DNA of 64,000 bases from Streptomyces sp. NBC_01471 (lineage in GTDB: Bacteria > Actinomycetota > Actinomycetes > Streptomycetales > Streptomycetaceae), in the NCBI RefSeq assembly GCF_041438865.1, contig NZ_CP109450.1:4893501-4957500 (forward strand). The letters run 5' to 3'. Of this stretch, positions 43,382-51,400 are shown piece by piece; positions within the stretch are counted from its first letter, which is position 1; every line of letters starts with the position of its first letter. The notes below the pieces were generated by a model. That model worked only from the letters and a program-made list of their open reading frames with translations. It was not told where the DNA came from and did not search any database. A program made the position numbers and the translations under genes.

Positions 43382-44287
43382 GTGGCAGGACGTTTCACAG
43401 CCCGGGCCCCGGGTCAGTACAGCCCCGTCGACCTCGGTCTGGTCCTCGGGGTGCTGCGCCGTGGCCCCTGGGATCCCACGTACCGGGCGACGCCCGACGG
43501 GGCGGTGTGGCGGGCCAGCCGCACACCGGAGGGACCGGGCACACTCCGGATCACGCCGGACGGGGCGGAGGCATGGGGCCCCGGCGCCGGCTGGCTGCTC
43601 GCCGGGCTTCCCGGGCTGCTGGGCGAGCTGGACGACCCGTCGGAATTCGTACCGCGCCACCGGGTGGTCGCCGACGCGCACCGCCGCCGCCCCCACCTCA
43701 GGCTCTGCCGCACCGGTCTGGTCCTGGAGTCGCTGATCCCCTCGGTCCTGGAGCAGAAGGTCACGGCGGACGAGGCGTACCGCGGCTGGCGCAGGCTGCT
43801 CCGCGCGTCCGGCACACCGGCGCCGGGTCCCGCCCCCGAGCACATGTACGTCATGCCCGATCCGCGCGGCTGGTCGCTCATCCCGTCCTGGGAGTGGCAC
43901 CGCGCGGGCGTCGACAACAAGCGCGCGTCCACGATCCTGCGCGCGGTACGGGTGGCCCGCCGGCTGGAGGAGGCGGTGGGGATGGAGCCCGCCGACGCGG
44001 CCCGCAGGCTGGAGCTGATTCCCGGCATCGGCCCCTGGACCTCGGCGGAGACGCTCCAGCGTGCCGTCGGAGCACCGGACGCGGTCACGGTCGGCGACCT
44101 GCACCTGCCGGGCATCGTCGGTTACGCGCTGACGGGCCGCCGGGGCGTCGACGACGACGGGATGCTGGAACTCCTGGAACCGTACGCGGGCCAGCGCCAC
44201 CGCGCGGTCCGGCTGATCCTGCTGACGGGTCGGGTGCCGCAGCGCCGAGTCCCGAAGATGCCCCGCACGGACATCGCCCGGCTGTGA
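43382..44287 (+). CDS. DNA-3-methyladenine glycosylase 2 family protein
   Basis: 301 aa HhH-GPD base-excision enzyme. Hairpin-helix-hairpin LELIPGIGPWTSAETLQRAV; catalytic Asp in VTVGDLHLPG. N-terminal domain as in AlkA-like actinobacterial proteins (AGWLLAGLPGLLGELDDPSE). The GTG start has no ribosome-binding site. TAGCCT (43369-43374), which overlaps the stop codon of the previous gene, ends 7 nt upstream, so a leaderless transcript from inside the manC end is likely. Confidence 0.85.
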   Translation: MAGRFTARAPGQYSPVDLGLVLGVLRRGPWDPTYRATPDGAVWRASRTPEGPGTLRITPDGAEAWGPGAGWLLAGLPGLLGELDDPSEFVPRHRVVADAHRRRPHLRLCRTGLVLESLIPSVLEQKVTADEAYRGWRRLLRASGTPAPGPAPEHMYVMPDPRGWSLIPSWEWHRAGVDNKRASTILRAVRVARRLEEAVGMEPADAARRLELIPGIGPWTSAETLQRAVGAPDAVTVGDLHLPGIVGYALTGRRGVDDDGMLELLEPYAGQRHRAVRLILLTGRVPQRRVPKMPRTDIARL

Positions 44288-44289
44288 CA

Positions 44290-44338
44290 CCCCAGCCCCT
44301 CCGGCGATTGAGGAGCGGGGTCCGGGGCGGAGTCCCGA
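44290..44338. repeat. Streptomyces-wide dispersed intergenic repeat
   Basis: The stretch contains CCCCTCCGGCGATTGAGGAG followed by CGGGGTCCGGGGCGGAGTCC. From general knowledge, this sequence recurs in many copies between genes of Streptomyces chromosomes. Its role is unknown; here it lies between convergent genes. Confidence 0.65.
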
Positions 44339-44374
44339 AAGGCGGCGCAGCCGCACCGCACCCCGCCGGCCCCC

Positions 44375-45697
44375 TCACCGCACCGTGATGAACGCCTCCA
44401 CCTCGCGCGCCGCACGTGGCGCCGCGGGCGCGGCCGGGCGGCCGATCGCCACGGCCCCCATCGGCTCCCACTCCGCGGGCAGCGCCAGCACCTCCCGCAC
44501 CACGTCCCGGCAGAACATCGTCGAGGAGACCCAGGCCGACCCCAGCCGCTCGCCCGCGAGCGCCACCAGGAAGTTCTGCACACCCGCACCGGTCGCGACG
44601 CTGAACATCTCGCGCTCCGCCGCGTCCCGCCGGGCATCGCCGTACGTGTGCGCGCCGTCGAGCACCATGCAGGGCACCGCCAAGTACGGCGCCCGCCGCA
44701 GCACTTCACCGCGCCGCACCCGTTTGGCGATGGACTCGTCCGACTTGCCGTCGCGCCGCAGATCCGCGATCCACGCGTCCCGCATCGCGTCCAGCAACCG
44801 GGTGCGCGCCGCCGCCGACTCCAGCAGGACGAAACGCCACGGCGTCGTGTGGTGCGGGGCCGGCGCGGTGACCGCCGCCGCGACCGCGCGGCGCACCGCG
44901 CCCGGGTCCACCGGATCGTCGGCGAAGTCGCGGACCGTACGCCGCTGGGTGACCGCTTCCCGTACCGCCTCGGACGTACCGAGCCGGAACATGTCGTCGG
45001 CGGCGACGCGCACCAGGGCACGGGCGCCCCCGGAAGCGTCGTCGTCTGCGCCGGACGCGGAAGCCGGTGCCGTGACGACGTGCGGCAGACCGCGGACCAC
45101 CGCGACCGGCAGCCCCGCCGCCTTGCCCTTCACCAGGTCGCCCGCGGCGGCCAGTTCGTCGGCGGTGGCGACGACCGTGGCGCTCAGCGGGTTGCCGTGC
45201 GCGTCGGTGCCGCCGCGCAGATCGTCGAGGACCCGCACCCCGGAGGCCCCGATCGCCACATCGGTGAGGCCACTGCGCCACGGCCGTCCGAAGGTGTCCG
45301 TGACGATCACGCCCACCGTCACGCCCAGCGCGTCCCGCAGGCCCTCGCGAATGGCCCGCGCCGACCTGTCGGAGTCCTCGGGGAGCAACAGCACTGTCCC
45401 GGAAGGGGTGTTGGAGGCGTCGACCCCGGCGGCGGCCATCACCAGGCCCTGCCGGTTCTCGACGATACGGAGCGTGCCGCGCCGCGCCACCACCCGTACC
45501 GTCTCCGCGTCGATGGCCGCCTCGCGGTCCTCGGCCTGGACGATCCGGCCCTCGGACTTGGAGACGATCTTGGAGGTGACGAGGACGACATCGCCGTCCG
45601 CGAGGTCGGGCGACGCGGTCGCGATCAGCTTGGCGAGGTCGTCGCCCTGGCCCACCTCGGGCAGTCCGGGCACGGCCCAGACCCGGAAGGACGTCAC
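44375..45697 (-). CDS. fbiB: Coenzyme F420 gamma-glutamyl ligase / dehydro-F420-0 reductase fusion
   Basis: 440 aa two-domain protein. Residues 1-245: CofE-type ligase (VPGLPEVGQGDDLAKLI, LVTSKIVSKSEGRIVQ, VIVTDTFGRPWRSGLTDVAI) that adds glutamates to F420-0. Residues 250-440: FMN nitroreductase-like domain (RRTVRDFADDPVDPGAVRRA, APYLAVPCMVLDG, LGSAWVSSTMFCRDVV), which reduces dehydro-F420-0 in actinobacteria. GTG start overlapping the fbiA stop by 3 nt, so coupled translation. Full-length fusion, as in mycobacteria. Confidence 0.92.
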   Translation of the reverse strand: MTSFRVWAVPGLPEVGQGDDLAKLIATASPDLADGDVVLVTSKIVSKSEGRIVQAEDREAAIDAETVRVVARRGTLRIVENRQGLVMAAAGVDASNTPSGTVLLLPEDSDRSARAIREGLRDALGVTVGVIVTDTFGRPWRSGLTDVAIGASGVRVLDDLRGGTDAHGNPLSATVVATADELAAAGDLVKGKAAGLPVAVVRGLPHVVTAPASASGADDDASGGARALVRVAADDMFRLGTSEAVREAVTQRRTVRDFADDPVDPGAVRRAVAAAVTAPAPHHTTPWRFVLLESAAARTRLLDAMRDAWIADLRRDGKSDESIAKRVRRGEVLRRAPYLAVPCMVLDGAHTYGDARRDAAEREMFSVATGAGVQNFLVALAGERLGSAWVSSTMFCRDVVREVLALPAEWEPMGAVAIGRPAAPAAPRAAREVEAFITVR

Positions 45698-46650
45698 GCC
45701 CTGACCTCTTCGGCCAGGGTGAGCGCCTCGCGGGCCATCACCGCGGTCGCGTCCAGGTCGGTCATCATCAGCGGCACGGCCCGGCAGCGGATGCCCGCCT
45801 CCTCGATCCGGGCCACGGACGCGGCGTCGACGGTGTCGACCAGCCAGCCGTCCAGCAGGCCGGAACCGTAGTGTTCGGCCACCGCGGCCGCCGTCGACTC
45901 GACGCCGACGGCGGCGAGAACCTTGTCGGCCATCCCGCGCACCGGGGCGTCCCCGACGATGGGCGAGAGCCCGACGACCGGCACACCCGCGTCGGCGATG
46001 GCCTCCCGGATACCGGGCACGGCGAGGATGGTGCCGACCGAGACCACCGGGTTGGACGGCGGGAAGATGACGACGTCGGCCGCCGCGATGGCGTCGAGCA
46101 CGCCCGGCGCGGGCTTCGCCCGGTCGGCGCCGACCGGCACGACGGCCGCGGCCTCGACGGACGCGCGCAGCCGCACCCAGTACTCCTGGAAGTGAATGGC
46201 CTTGCGCTCGCCGTCGATGTCTACGGCCACATGTGTCTCGATGCGGTCGTCCGACATCGGGATGAGCCGCACACCCGGCTGCCACCGCTCGCACAGGGCC
46301 TCGGTGACAGCGCTCAGCGGATAGCCCGCGCCGAGCATCTGGGTACGGACGATGTGCGTCGCGAAGTCACGGTCGCCGAGCCCGAACCACTCGGGTCCCA
46401 CGCCGTACGCGGCGAGCTCCTCCTTCACGGTGAAGGACTCGTCGGTACGCCCCCAGCCCTGCTCCTCGTTGATGCCACCGCCGAGGGTGTACATCACCGT
46501 GTCGAGGTCGGGGCAGACCTTCAGCCCGAACAGATGGATGTCGTCACCGGTGTTGCCGATGACGGTGATGTCCGCGTCAGGCGCGGCCTGCTTGAGGCCA
46601 CGCAGGAATCGGGCACCACCGATACCGCCGGCCAGAACCACAATGCGCAT
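45694..46650 (-). CDS. fbiA: Phosphoenolpyruvyl/2-phospho-lactate transferase of F420 synthesis
   Basis: 318 aa CofD family. N-terminal LAGGIGGARFLRGLKQA and ITVIGNTGDDIHLFGLKVCP; middle SDDRIETHVAVD; late FPPSNPVVSVGTILAVPGIR. Transfers the phosphoenolpyruvyl (or phospholactyl) group from its GDP/GTP-activated donor to the deazaflavin Fo. The ATG at 46650 has no strong ribosome-binding site. First of the fbiA-fbiB pair; FbiC and FbiD are not in the window. Confidence 0.93.
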   Translation of the reverse strand: MRIVVLAGGIGGARFLRGLKQAAPDADITVIGNTGDDIHLFGLKVCPDLDTVMYTLGGGINEEQGWGRTDESFTVKEELAAYGVGPEWFGLGDRDFATHIVRTQMLGAGYPLSAVTEALCERWQPGVRLIPMSDDRIETHVAVDIDGERKAIHFQEYWVRLRASVEAAAVVPVGADRAKPAPGVLDAIAAADVVIFPPSNPVVSVGTILAVPGIREAIADAGVPVVGLSPIVGDAPVRGMADKVLAAVGVESTAAAVAEHYGSGLLDGWLVDTVDAASVARIEEAGIRCRAVPLMMTDLDATAVMAREALTLAEEVRA

Positions 46651-46687
46651 GCGGACAGTCTGTCAGGCGAAGCCTGATCCCATGAGC

Positions 46688-46712
46688 GGTGGTGGCCGGG
46701 CACGGCACCACC
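46688..46712 (-). terminator. Hairpin between cysteine dioxygenase and fbiA genes
   Basis: A 7-bp perfect stem GGTGGTG/CACCACC with an 11-nt GC loop, 30 nt after the dioxygenase stop; a weak terminator separating it from fbiA. Confidence 0.4.
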
Positions 46713-46740
46713 CAGCGGTAGCCGGGGGAGGGCTGGACTG

Positions 46741-47283
46741 TCAGGCGGGTACGGCGTCCTGTGCGGCCGGGACCGCGCACTGCGGGCTGTGCATCGGCAT
46801 CTCGGTCAGGCCCGGGTAGTAGACGTGCAGGCTGACGGCCGGTTCCAGTGAGTCGTTGACGACCTCGTGGGCGTACCCCGGCGCGAAGACGCGCTGGGCG
46901 CCCGCCTCCAGTACCTGCCCGCCGCGTTCGGTCCGCTCGGTCAGCCTGCCGTCGAGGACGGTCAGCACACCGGACGAACGCCCGTGGTCGTGCGGCCCGC
47001 TGCCCTGCCCCGGAACCCAGCTGAGCAGCCAGATCTCGTATCCGAGTGGGGTCTCCCCTGCGTGAGCGCGCCCGAGAGCCTGGGGAACGGTGCGGAGCCG
47101 GTGGTACCAGCGGGTGACCGCGTCGTACTCGACGAGGTGGGCCCACTGGCTGCGGTCCGCGGCGATGGAGCGGGCGAGCCCGGCGAACTCGGCCACGGTG
47201 GCCGGGTGCTCGCGGGCGGGCTGGAGCAGGTGCTGGACGGCGAGGATGTCGCCGGCGATCTGGAGGTCGCTGTCGCTGTTCAT
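46741..47283 (-). CDS. Cysteine dioxygenase (type I family)
   Basis: 180 aa cupin. Iron-binding motif GPHDHGRSSGVLTVLDG (H-x-H) and FAPGYAHEVVNDS (His), then HVYYPGLTEMP with the family Tyr. Oxidises L-cysteine to cysteine sulfinate with O2, lowering the cysteine pool. The ATG at 47283 has GAGGAA 11 nt upstream. It is preceded on the same strand by a 28-codon ORF ending in a polycysteine tract, which suggests cysteine-dependent control. Confidence 0.9.
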   Translation of the reverse strand: MNSDSDLQIAGDILAVQHLLQPAREHPATVAEFAGLARSIAADRSQWAHLVEYDAVTRWYHRLRTVPQALGRAHAGETPLGYEIWLLSWVPGQGSGPHDHGRSSGVLTVLDGRLTERTERGGQVLEAGAQRVFAPGYAHEVVNDSLEPAVSLHVYYPGLTEMPMHSPQCAVPAAQDAVPA

Positions 47284-47373
47284 GGTGCGGGGGTTCCTCG
47301 GCAGTGAAAGTGCTGGGGTGTCGCAGAAAGAGGTGCAGTCAGGGCTGCGGAAAGACGCTGGAGCTCGGTGGCA

Positions 47374-47460
47374 TCAACAGCTGGAACAGCAACAGCACGC
47401 CTGGACAGCGCTGCGGAACCCACGGGCGTGGGTCACGGAGAACGCTGCGGTCGCTGGCAT
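47374..47460 (-). CDS. Polycysteine upstream ORF (putative leader peptide of cysteine dioxygenase)
   Basis: 28 codons from ATG 47460 to TGA 47374-47376. The peptide begins MPATAAFSVTHARG and ends AVQACCCCSSC, five of the last seven residues being Cys. The stop lies 90 nt before the dioxygenase ATG. There is no ribosome-binding site, but TTGACA (47491-47496) begins 36 nt before the ATG, so the transcript should start at the ATG (leaderless). Polycysteine leaderless ORFs that sense cysteine by ribosome progress are described in mycobacteria; here one precedes a cysteine-degrading enzyme. I infer that cysteinyl-tRNA supply controls expression downstream. Confidence 0.7.
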   Translation of the reverse strand: MPATAAFSVTHARGFRSAVQACCCCSSC

Positions 47461-47496
47461 GAGAACTAGAAGAACGGCTCTCGTTCCCCCTGTCAA
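47460..47496 (-). promoter_or_regulatory. Promoter of the polycysteine ORF and cysteine dioxygenase
   Basis: Consensus TTGACA at 47491-47496 on the minus strand; an 18-nt spacer leads to CTTCTA (47467-47472), then 6 nt to the A of the ATG. The -10 is poor but the -35 is perfect and its distance puts +1 on the start codon. Confidence 0.6.
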
Positions 47497-47935
47497 CTCA
47501 ATGCCCGATTTGGGCGTAATCTTTCACCTCATCCGGTTACTCCGTCCGGAGAGAGGTTTGTTCGTGTGTCGCCGCGGAGATGTGGCGCAGCAAGCCCCAC
47601 CGCAAACGTCGCAGGGATCTCGTGACCGGACTGTGATCTTGATCGCTTCGGTGGGCGGAGCGCGAACGGGACCGGCTTCGGCGGAGTCTCAGTCCAGGAG
47701 GGCGTCACCCCTCCCGGACGGGGAAGGCGCAGGTATGGGCCAGTGGCATGTGTCAGGTTTTTAGTGATTTGAACACTTTCCGCATAGCCTTGGTTCCGCA
47801 GAGTGAATAAGGGGCCCAATAGCAGATCTCGGCTTGACTGGCCCGGATCCACACACTTGTAATTTCACTCGTGTCGTTCGGCCGAAATCGGTAGCGACAG
47901 CAACACGGGGACGCAAAGACGGACAAGGGGCGCAC
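47497..47935. other. Intergenic region upstream of whiB
   Basis: About 440 nt with AT-richer patches, typical of a developmentally controlled promoter region. The TTGACT-18-TGTAAT promoter of whiB lies at 47834-47863. An overlapping minus-strand frame (47529-47852) has no family features and is not accepted. A further AT-rich patch around 47755-47790 may hold a second promoter, which I cannot define. Confidence 0.5.
47834..47863 (+). promoter_or_regulatory. whiB promoter
   Basis: TTGACT (47834-47839), 18-nt spacer, TGTAAT (47858-47863), a good vegetative-sigma promoter; expected start near 47870 gives a leader of about 66 nt ending in AAGGGG before the whiB ATG. Confidence 0.65.
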
Positions 47936-48199
47936 ATGACCGAGCTGTTCCAGCAACTGCTGGTCGAGGACGCGGACGAGGAATTCGGCTGGCAGGAGCG
48001 CGCGCTGTGCGCCCAGACCGACCCCGAGTCCTTCTTCCCCGAGAAGGGCGGGTCCACCCGCGAGGCCAAGAAGGTCTGCCTCGCCTGCGAGGTGCGCTCC
48101 GAATGTCTTGAGTACGCCCTCGCCAACGACGAGCGGTTCGGCATCTGGGGCGGTCTCTCCGAGCGTGAGCGGCGACGGCTGAAAAAGGCCGCTGTCTAG
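47936..48199 (+). CDS. whiB: Developmental transcription factor WhiB
   Basis: 87 aa Wbl protein. Four iron-sulphur cysteines Cys25, Cys48, Cys51 and Cys57 (C-x22-C-x2-C-x5-C), the turn GIWGG (69-73) and the basic C-terminus RERRRLKKAAV. The sequence is essentially identical in pattern to S. coelicolor WhiB, which acts with WhiA to start sporulation septation; its [4Fe-4S] cluster may sense NO or redox state. ATG at 47936 with AAGGGG 5 nt upstream. Its position beside fbiAB and the man genes is also that of mycobacterial whiB2. Confidence 0.97.
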   Translation: MTELFQQLLVEDADEEFGWQERALCAQTDPESFFPEKGGSTREAKKVCLACEVRSECLEYALANDERFGIWGGLSERERRRLKKAAV

Positions 48200-48309
48200 G
48201 CCCCGTCCGGTCGCTGTCCAGCCACTGTGCGGCCACTGTGCGGGCACGTCACCGGCCGCGCTCTCCGGCCGCCCGGCCGGGTTACCGGCACCAGCCCACG
48301 CACCGCATC

Positions 48310-48347
48310 CGGTCCGCCGCCCGCCCCCTGGGGCGGGCGGCGGACCG
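48310..48347 (+). terminator. Terminator after whiB
   Basis: An 18-bp perfect inverted repeat rich in GC with a 2-nt centre (functionally about 16 bp with a small loop), 111 nt past the whiB stop. Confidence 0.75.
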
Positions 48348-48488
48348 CTGTCCGAGCCAGCCGTTAGTGTGGGGCCCCGTCCGCGATGCACCAACGCCCC
48401 CACGGGGCGCGTGCGTCCACCGCATCCGCACACCAGCCTTCCGGGGGGCCACGCCACCCGGACTCCGGCCGGAGGGGCCCGTACCTCG

Positions 48489-51400
48489 ATGTCCGTGCAC
48501 AGCCAATCGACGGCCCCTTACGAGGCCGCAACGCCTGCGTTCGCTCCCGCACACCCACCCGAATTCCCGCAGCACGTCGTCACCGCGGTGCTCGTCACCC
48601 ACGACGGCGCCCGCTGGCTGCCCGACGCGCTCGCCGGGCTGCTCGGCCAGGAGCGGCCCGTCCAGAACGTCGTCGCGGCCGACACCGGCAGCGCCGACGC
48701 GTCCGCGAGCCTGGTCACCGAAGCGCTCGGCGCCGAGCGGGTGTTGCACCTCGCCCGCCGTACCGGCTTCGGTGCCGCCGTCGACGAGGCGGCCCGCACC
48801 GCCGGAGTCCTCACCCCCGAGGAACTGCCGTACCTGAAGCGGCCCAGCGGCTGGGACCCGGTGAGCCGCAGCTGGCGCGACGAGACCTATGACATGCCCG
48901 AACTGCCGCACGGCGAACCGGTGCAGTGGCTCTGGCTCCTCCACGACGACTGCGCCCCCGACCCCGACGCGCTCACCGAGCTGCTGCGCGTGGTCGACAA
49001 CGACCCGCACGCCGTCATCGTCGGACCCAAACTGCGCGGCTGGTACGACCGCAAGCAACTGCTCGAAGTCGGCGTCTCGATCGCCAACAGCGGTCGCCGC
49101 TGGACCGGCCTCGACCGCCGTGAACAGGACCAGGGCCAGCACGACCAGGTCCGCTCCGTCCTGTCCGTCTCGACCGCCGGAATGCTCATCAGACGGGACG
49201 TCTGGGAGGAACTGGGCGGCTTCGACCGCAGACTGCCGCTGATGCGGGACGACGTCGACCTGTGCTGGCGGGCACACGCCGCCGGCCACAGCGTCGTCGT
49301 CGCACCCGACGCCGTCCTGCGGCACGCGGAGGCATCGGCCCGCGAGCGCAGGCCCATCGACTGCGTGGGCCGCTCCGTGGCCAGCCCGCACCGCGTCGAC
49401 AAAGCGGGCGCCGTCTACACCCTGCTCGTCAACACCCGTGGCCGCGGACTGCCGTACGTCCTGCTCCGGCTGGTCTTCGGCACGCTGCTGAGAGTGATCG
49501 CCTATCTGGTCGGCAAGGCGCCGGGACAGGCGCTCGACGAGGTCGCCGGGCTCGTCGGCACCCTGCTGCGCCCCGAACGGATCCTCGCCGCACGGCGCAC
49601 CCGGGGGGCGGGCTCGGTCGACGCGGGCGAGCTGCGGCCGCTCTTCCCGCCGCCCGGAGCCACCGTCAAGGCCACCGCCGAGCAGGTGGTCGGCCATTTC
49701 GGCGGTAGCTCCGACGTAGAGGCCGGTTCGCGGCACGGCGCCGTCGAATCCGGTCCGGGCGGTGACGACGCCGACTTCCTGGAGATCGAGCAGTTCGCCC
49801 GGCTGAAGCGGATAGCCCGCAAACCGGCCCCCGTGCTGTTCGCCGTACTCCTGCTGGTGTCGCTCATCGCCTGCCGGGCGCTGCTGGGCGGAGGCGCCCT
49901 CGCGGGCGGCGCCCTGCTCCCCGCGCCCGATCACGTATCGGAGCTGTGGAACCGCTACGCCGACGTGTGGCACCCCCTCAGCACCGGCGGCACCCAGACC
50001 GCCCCGCCGTACCTCGGCATCGTCGCCGTGTTCTCCACCGTCCTGCTGGGGCACACCGGACTCGCGCTCACCCTGCTGCTGGTCTGCTCGGTCCCGCTGG
50101 CCGGTCTCACCGCGTACTTCGCCTCCCGCCCGCTCACCGGATCGCGGCTGCTGCGGGCCTGGGGAAGCATCGCGTACGCCTTCCTGCCCGCCGCGACCGG
50201 CGCCCTGGCCTCCGGGCGGCTCGGCACCGCCGTACTCGCCGTCCTGCTGCCGCTGATCGCCCGCTGCGCCGTATCCGCCGCCGGAGTGCGCGGGGAGCGC
50301 GGAAGCTGGCGGGCCGTCTGGGCCTACGCGTTCCTGCTCACCCTCACCATGGCCTTCACGCCCGTCGTGTGGCCGCTCGCCGTGGTCGTCGGGATCGCCG
50401 TCCTGGTGCTGCACCGCGACGAGATCACCGCGTACGGGCTGCGCCTCCTCGCGGTCGCCGGTACACCTCTCGTGCTGCTGGCGCCCTGGTCGCTCTCGCT
50501 GCTCGCCGGCCCTTCGGGCTCCTTCCGCGAGGCGGGCATGGAGTTCGGCACGGGCTCGGCCTCCGCGCTCGACCTGCTGGGCATGAGCCCCGGCGGTCCG
50601 AAGACCGCGGGCGGTGTGCTGCTCATCGCAGTGGTGCTCGCCGCGCTGGCCGCCCTGCTGCGCGGGGAGCGGCAGTTCGCCATCCGCGGTGCCTGGGCGG
50701 TGGCGCTGCTGGGTCTGGTCTTCTCGGTGCCGGCCAACAGGTCGGGCTGGGCCGGTCCCACCACGCTCGTCTACGGGCTCGCGCTGCTGGCCGCCGCCGT
50801 GCTCGGCGCGGAGGGCGCCCGCGGGCGCGTGGCCACGCAGAGCTTCGGCTGGCGGCAGCCGGTCGCCGGGCTGATCGCCGTCGCCGCGCTGCTCGCGCCG
50901 GTGATCGCCGCCTTCAGCTGGATGGTCAGCGGCGCGGACGGGCCGCTGGAGCGGCGCGACCCGGTGCAGGTCCCGGCGTTCGTCGCCGAGGAGAGCGGCA
51001 CCCGCGACCAGGCCCGCACCCTGATCCTCGGCGGGACATCGCCCGCGGAGGTCTCGTACACGCTGGTGCGCGGATCGGGCGGCAGGCTCGGCGACGCGGA
51101 GCTGGCCCGCGCGGGCGGCAGCAGCCCCCGGCTCGACAAGGTCGTCTCCAATCTGGTCGCGGGCTCCGGCGCCGACCAGTCCAGCCAGCTCAGCGGGTAC
51201 GCCATCCGCTATCTGCTGGTCAGGGACGGCGCGCCGCGCGAGATGAGCCGGGTGCTCGACGCCACCCCGGGGCTGAGCCGGCTCAGCCAGCTGGACGGCA
51301 GCGAGCTCTGGCGCGTCGACCGGCAGGTCGCGCGGGCCACGATCGTCTCCGGCACGTCGCAGGACGCGAGCTCCGAACCGCAGTCCGTCGCCGCGGGCCC

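Noticed and set aside
30208..44287. Secondary-metabolite gene cluster
   Set aside because: No synthase, synthetase or tailoring set; the genes are envelope housekeeping functions with counterparts in mycobacteria.
47529..47852. Minus-strand 107-codon frame upstream of whiB
   Set aside because: No ribosome-binding site or family resemblance, and it would run through the well-formed whiB promoter.
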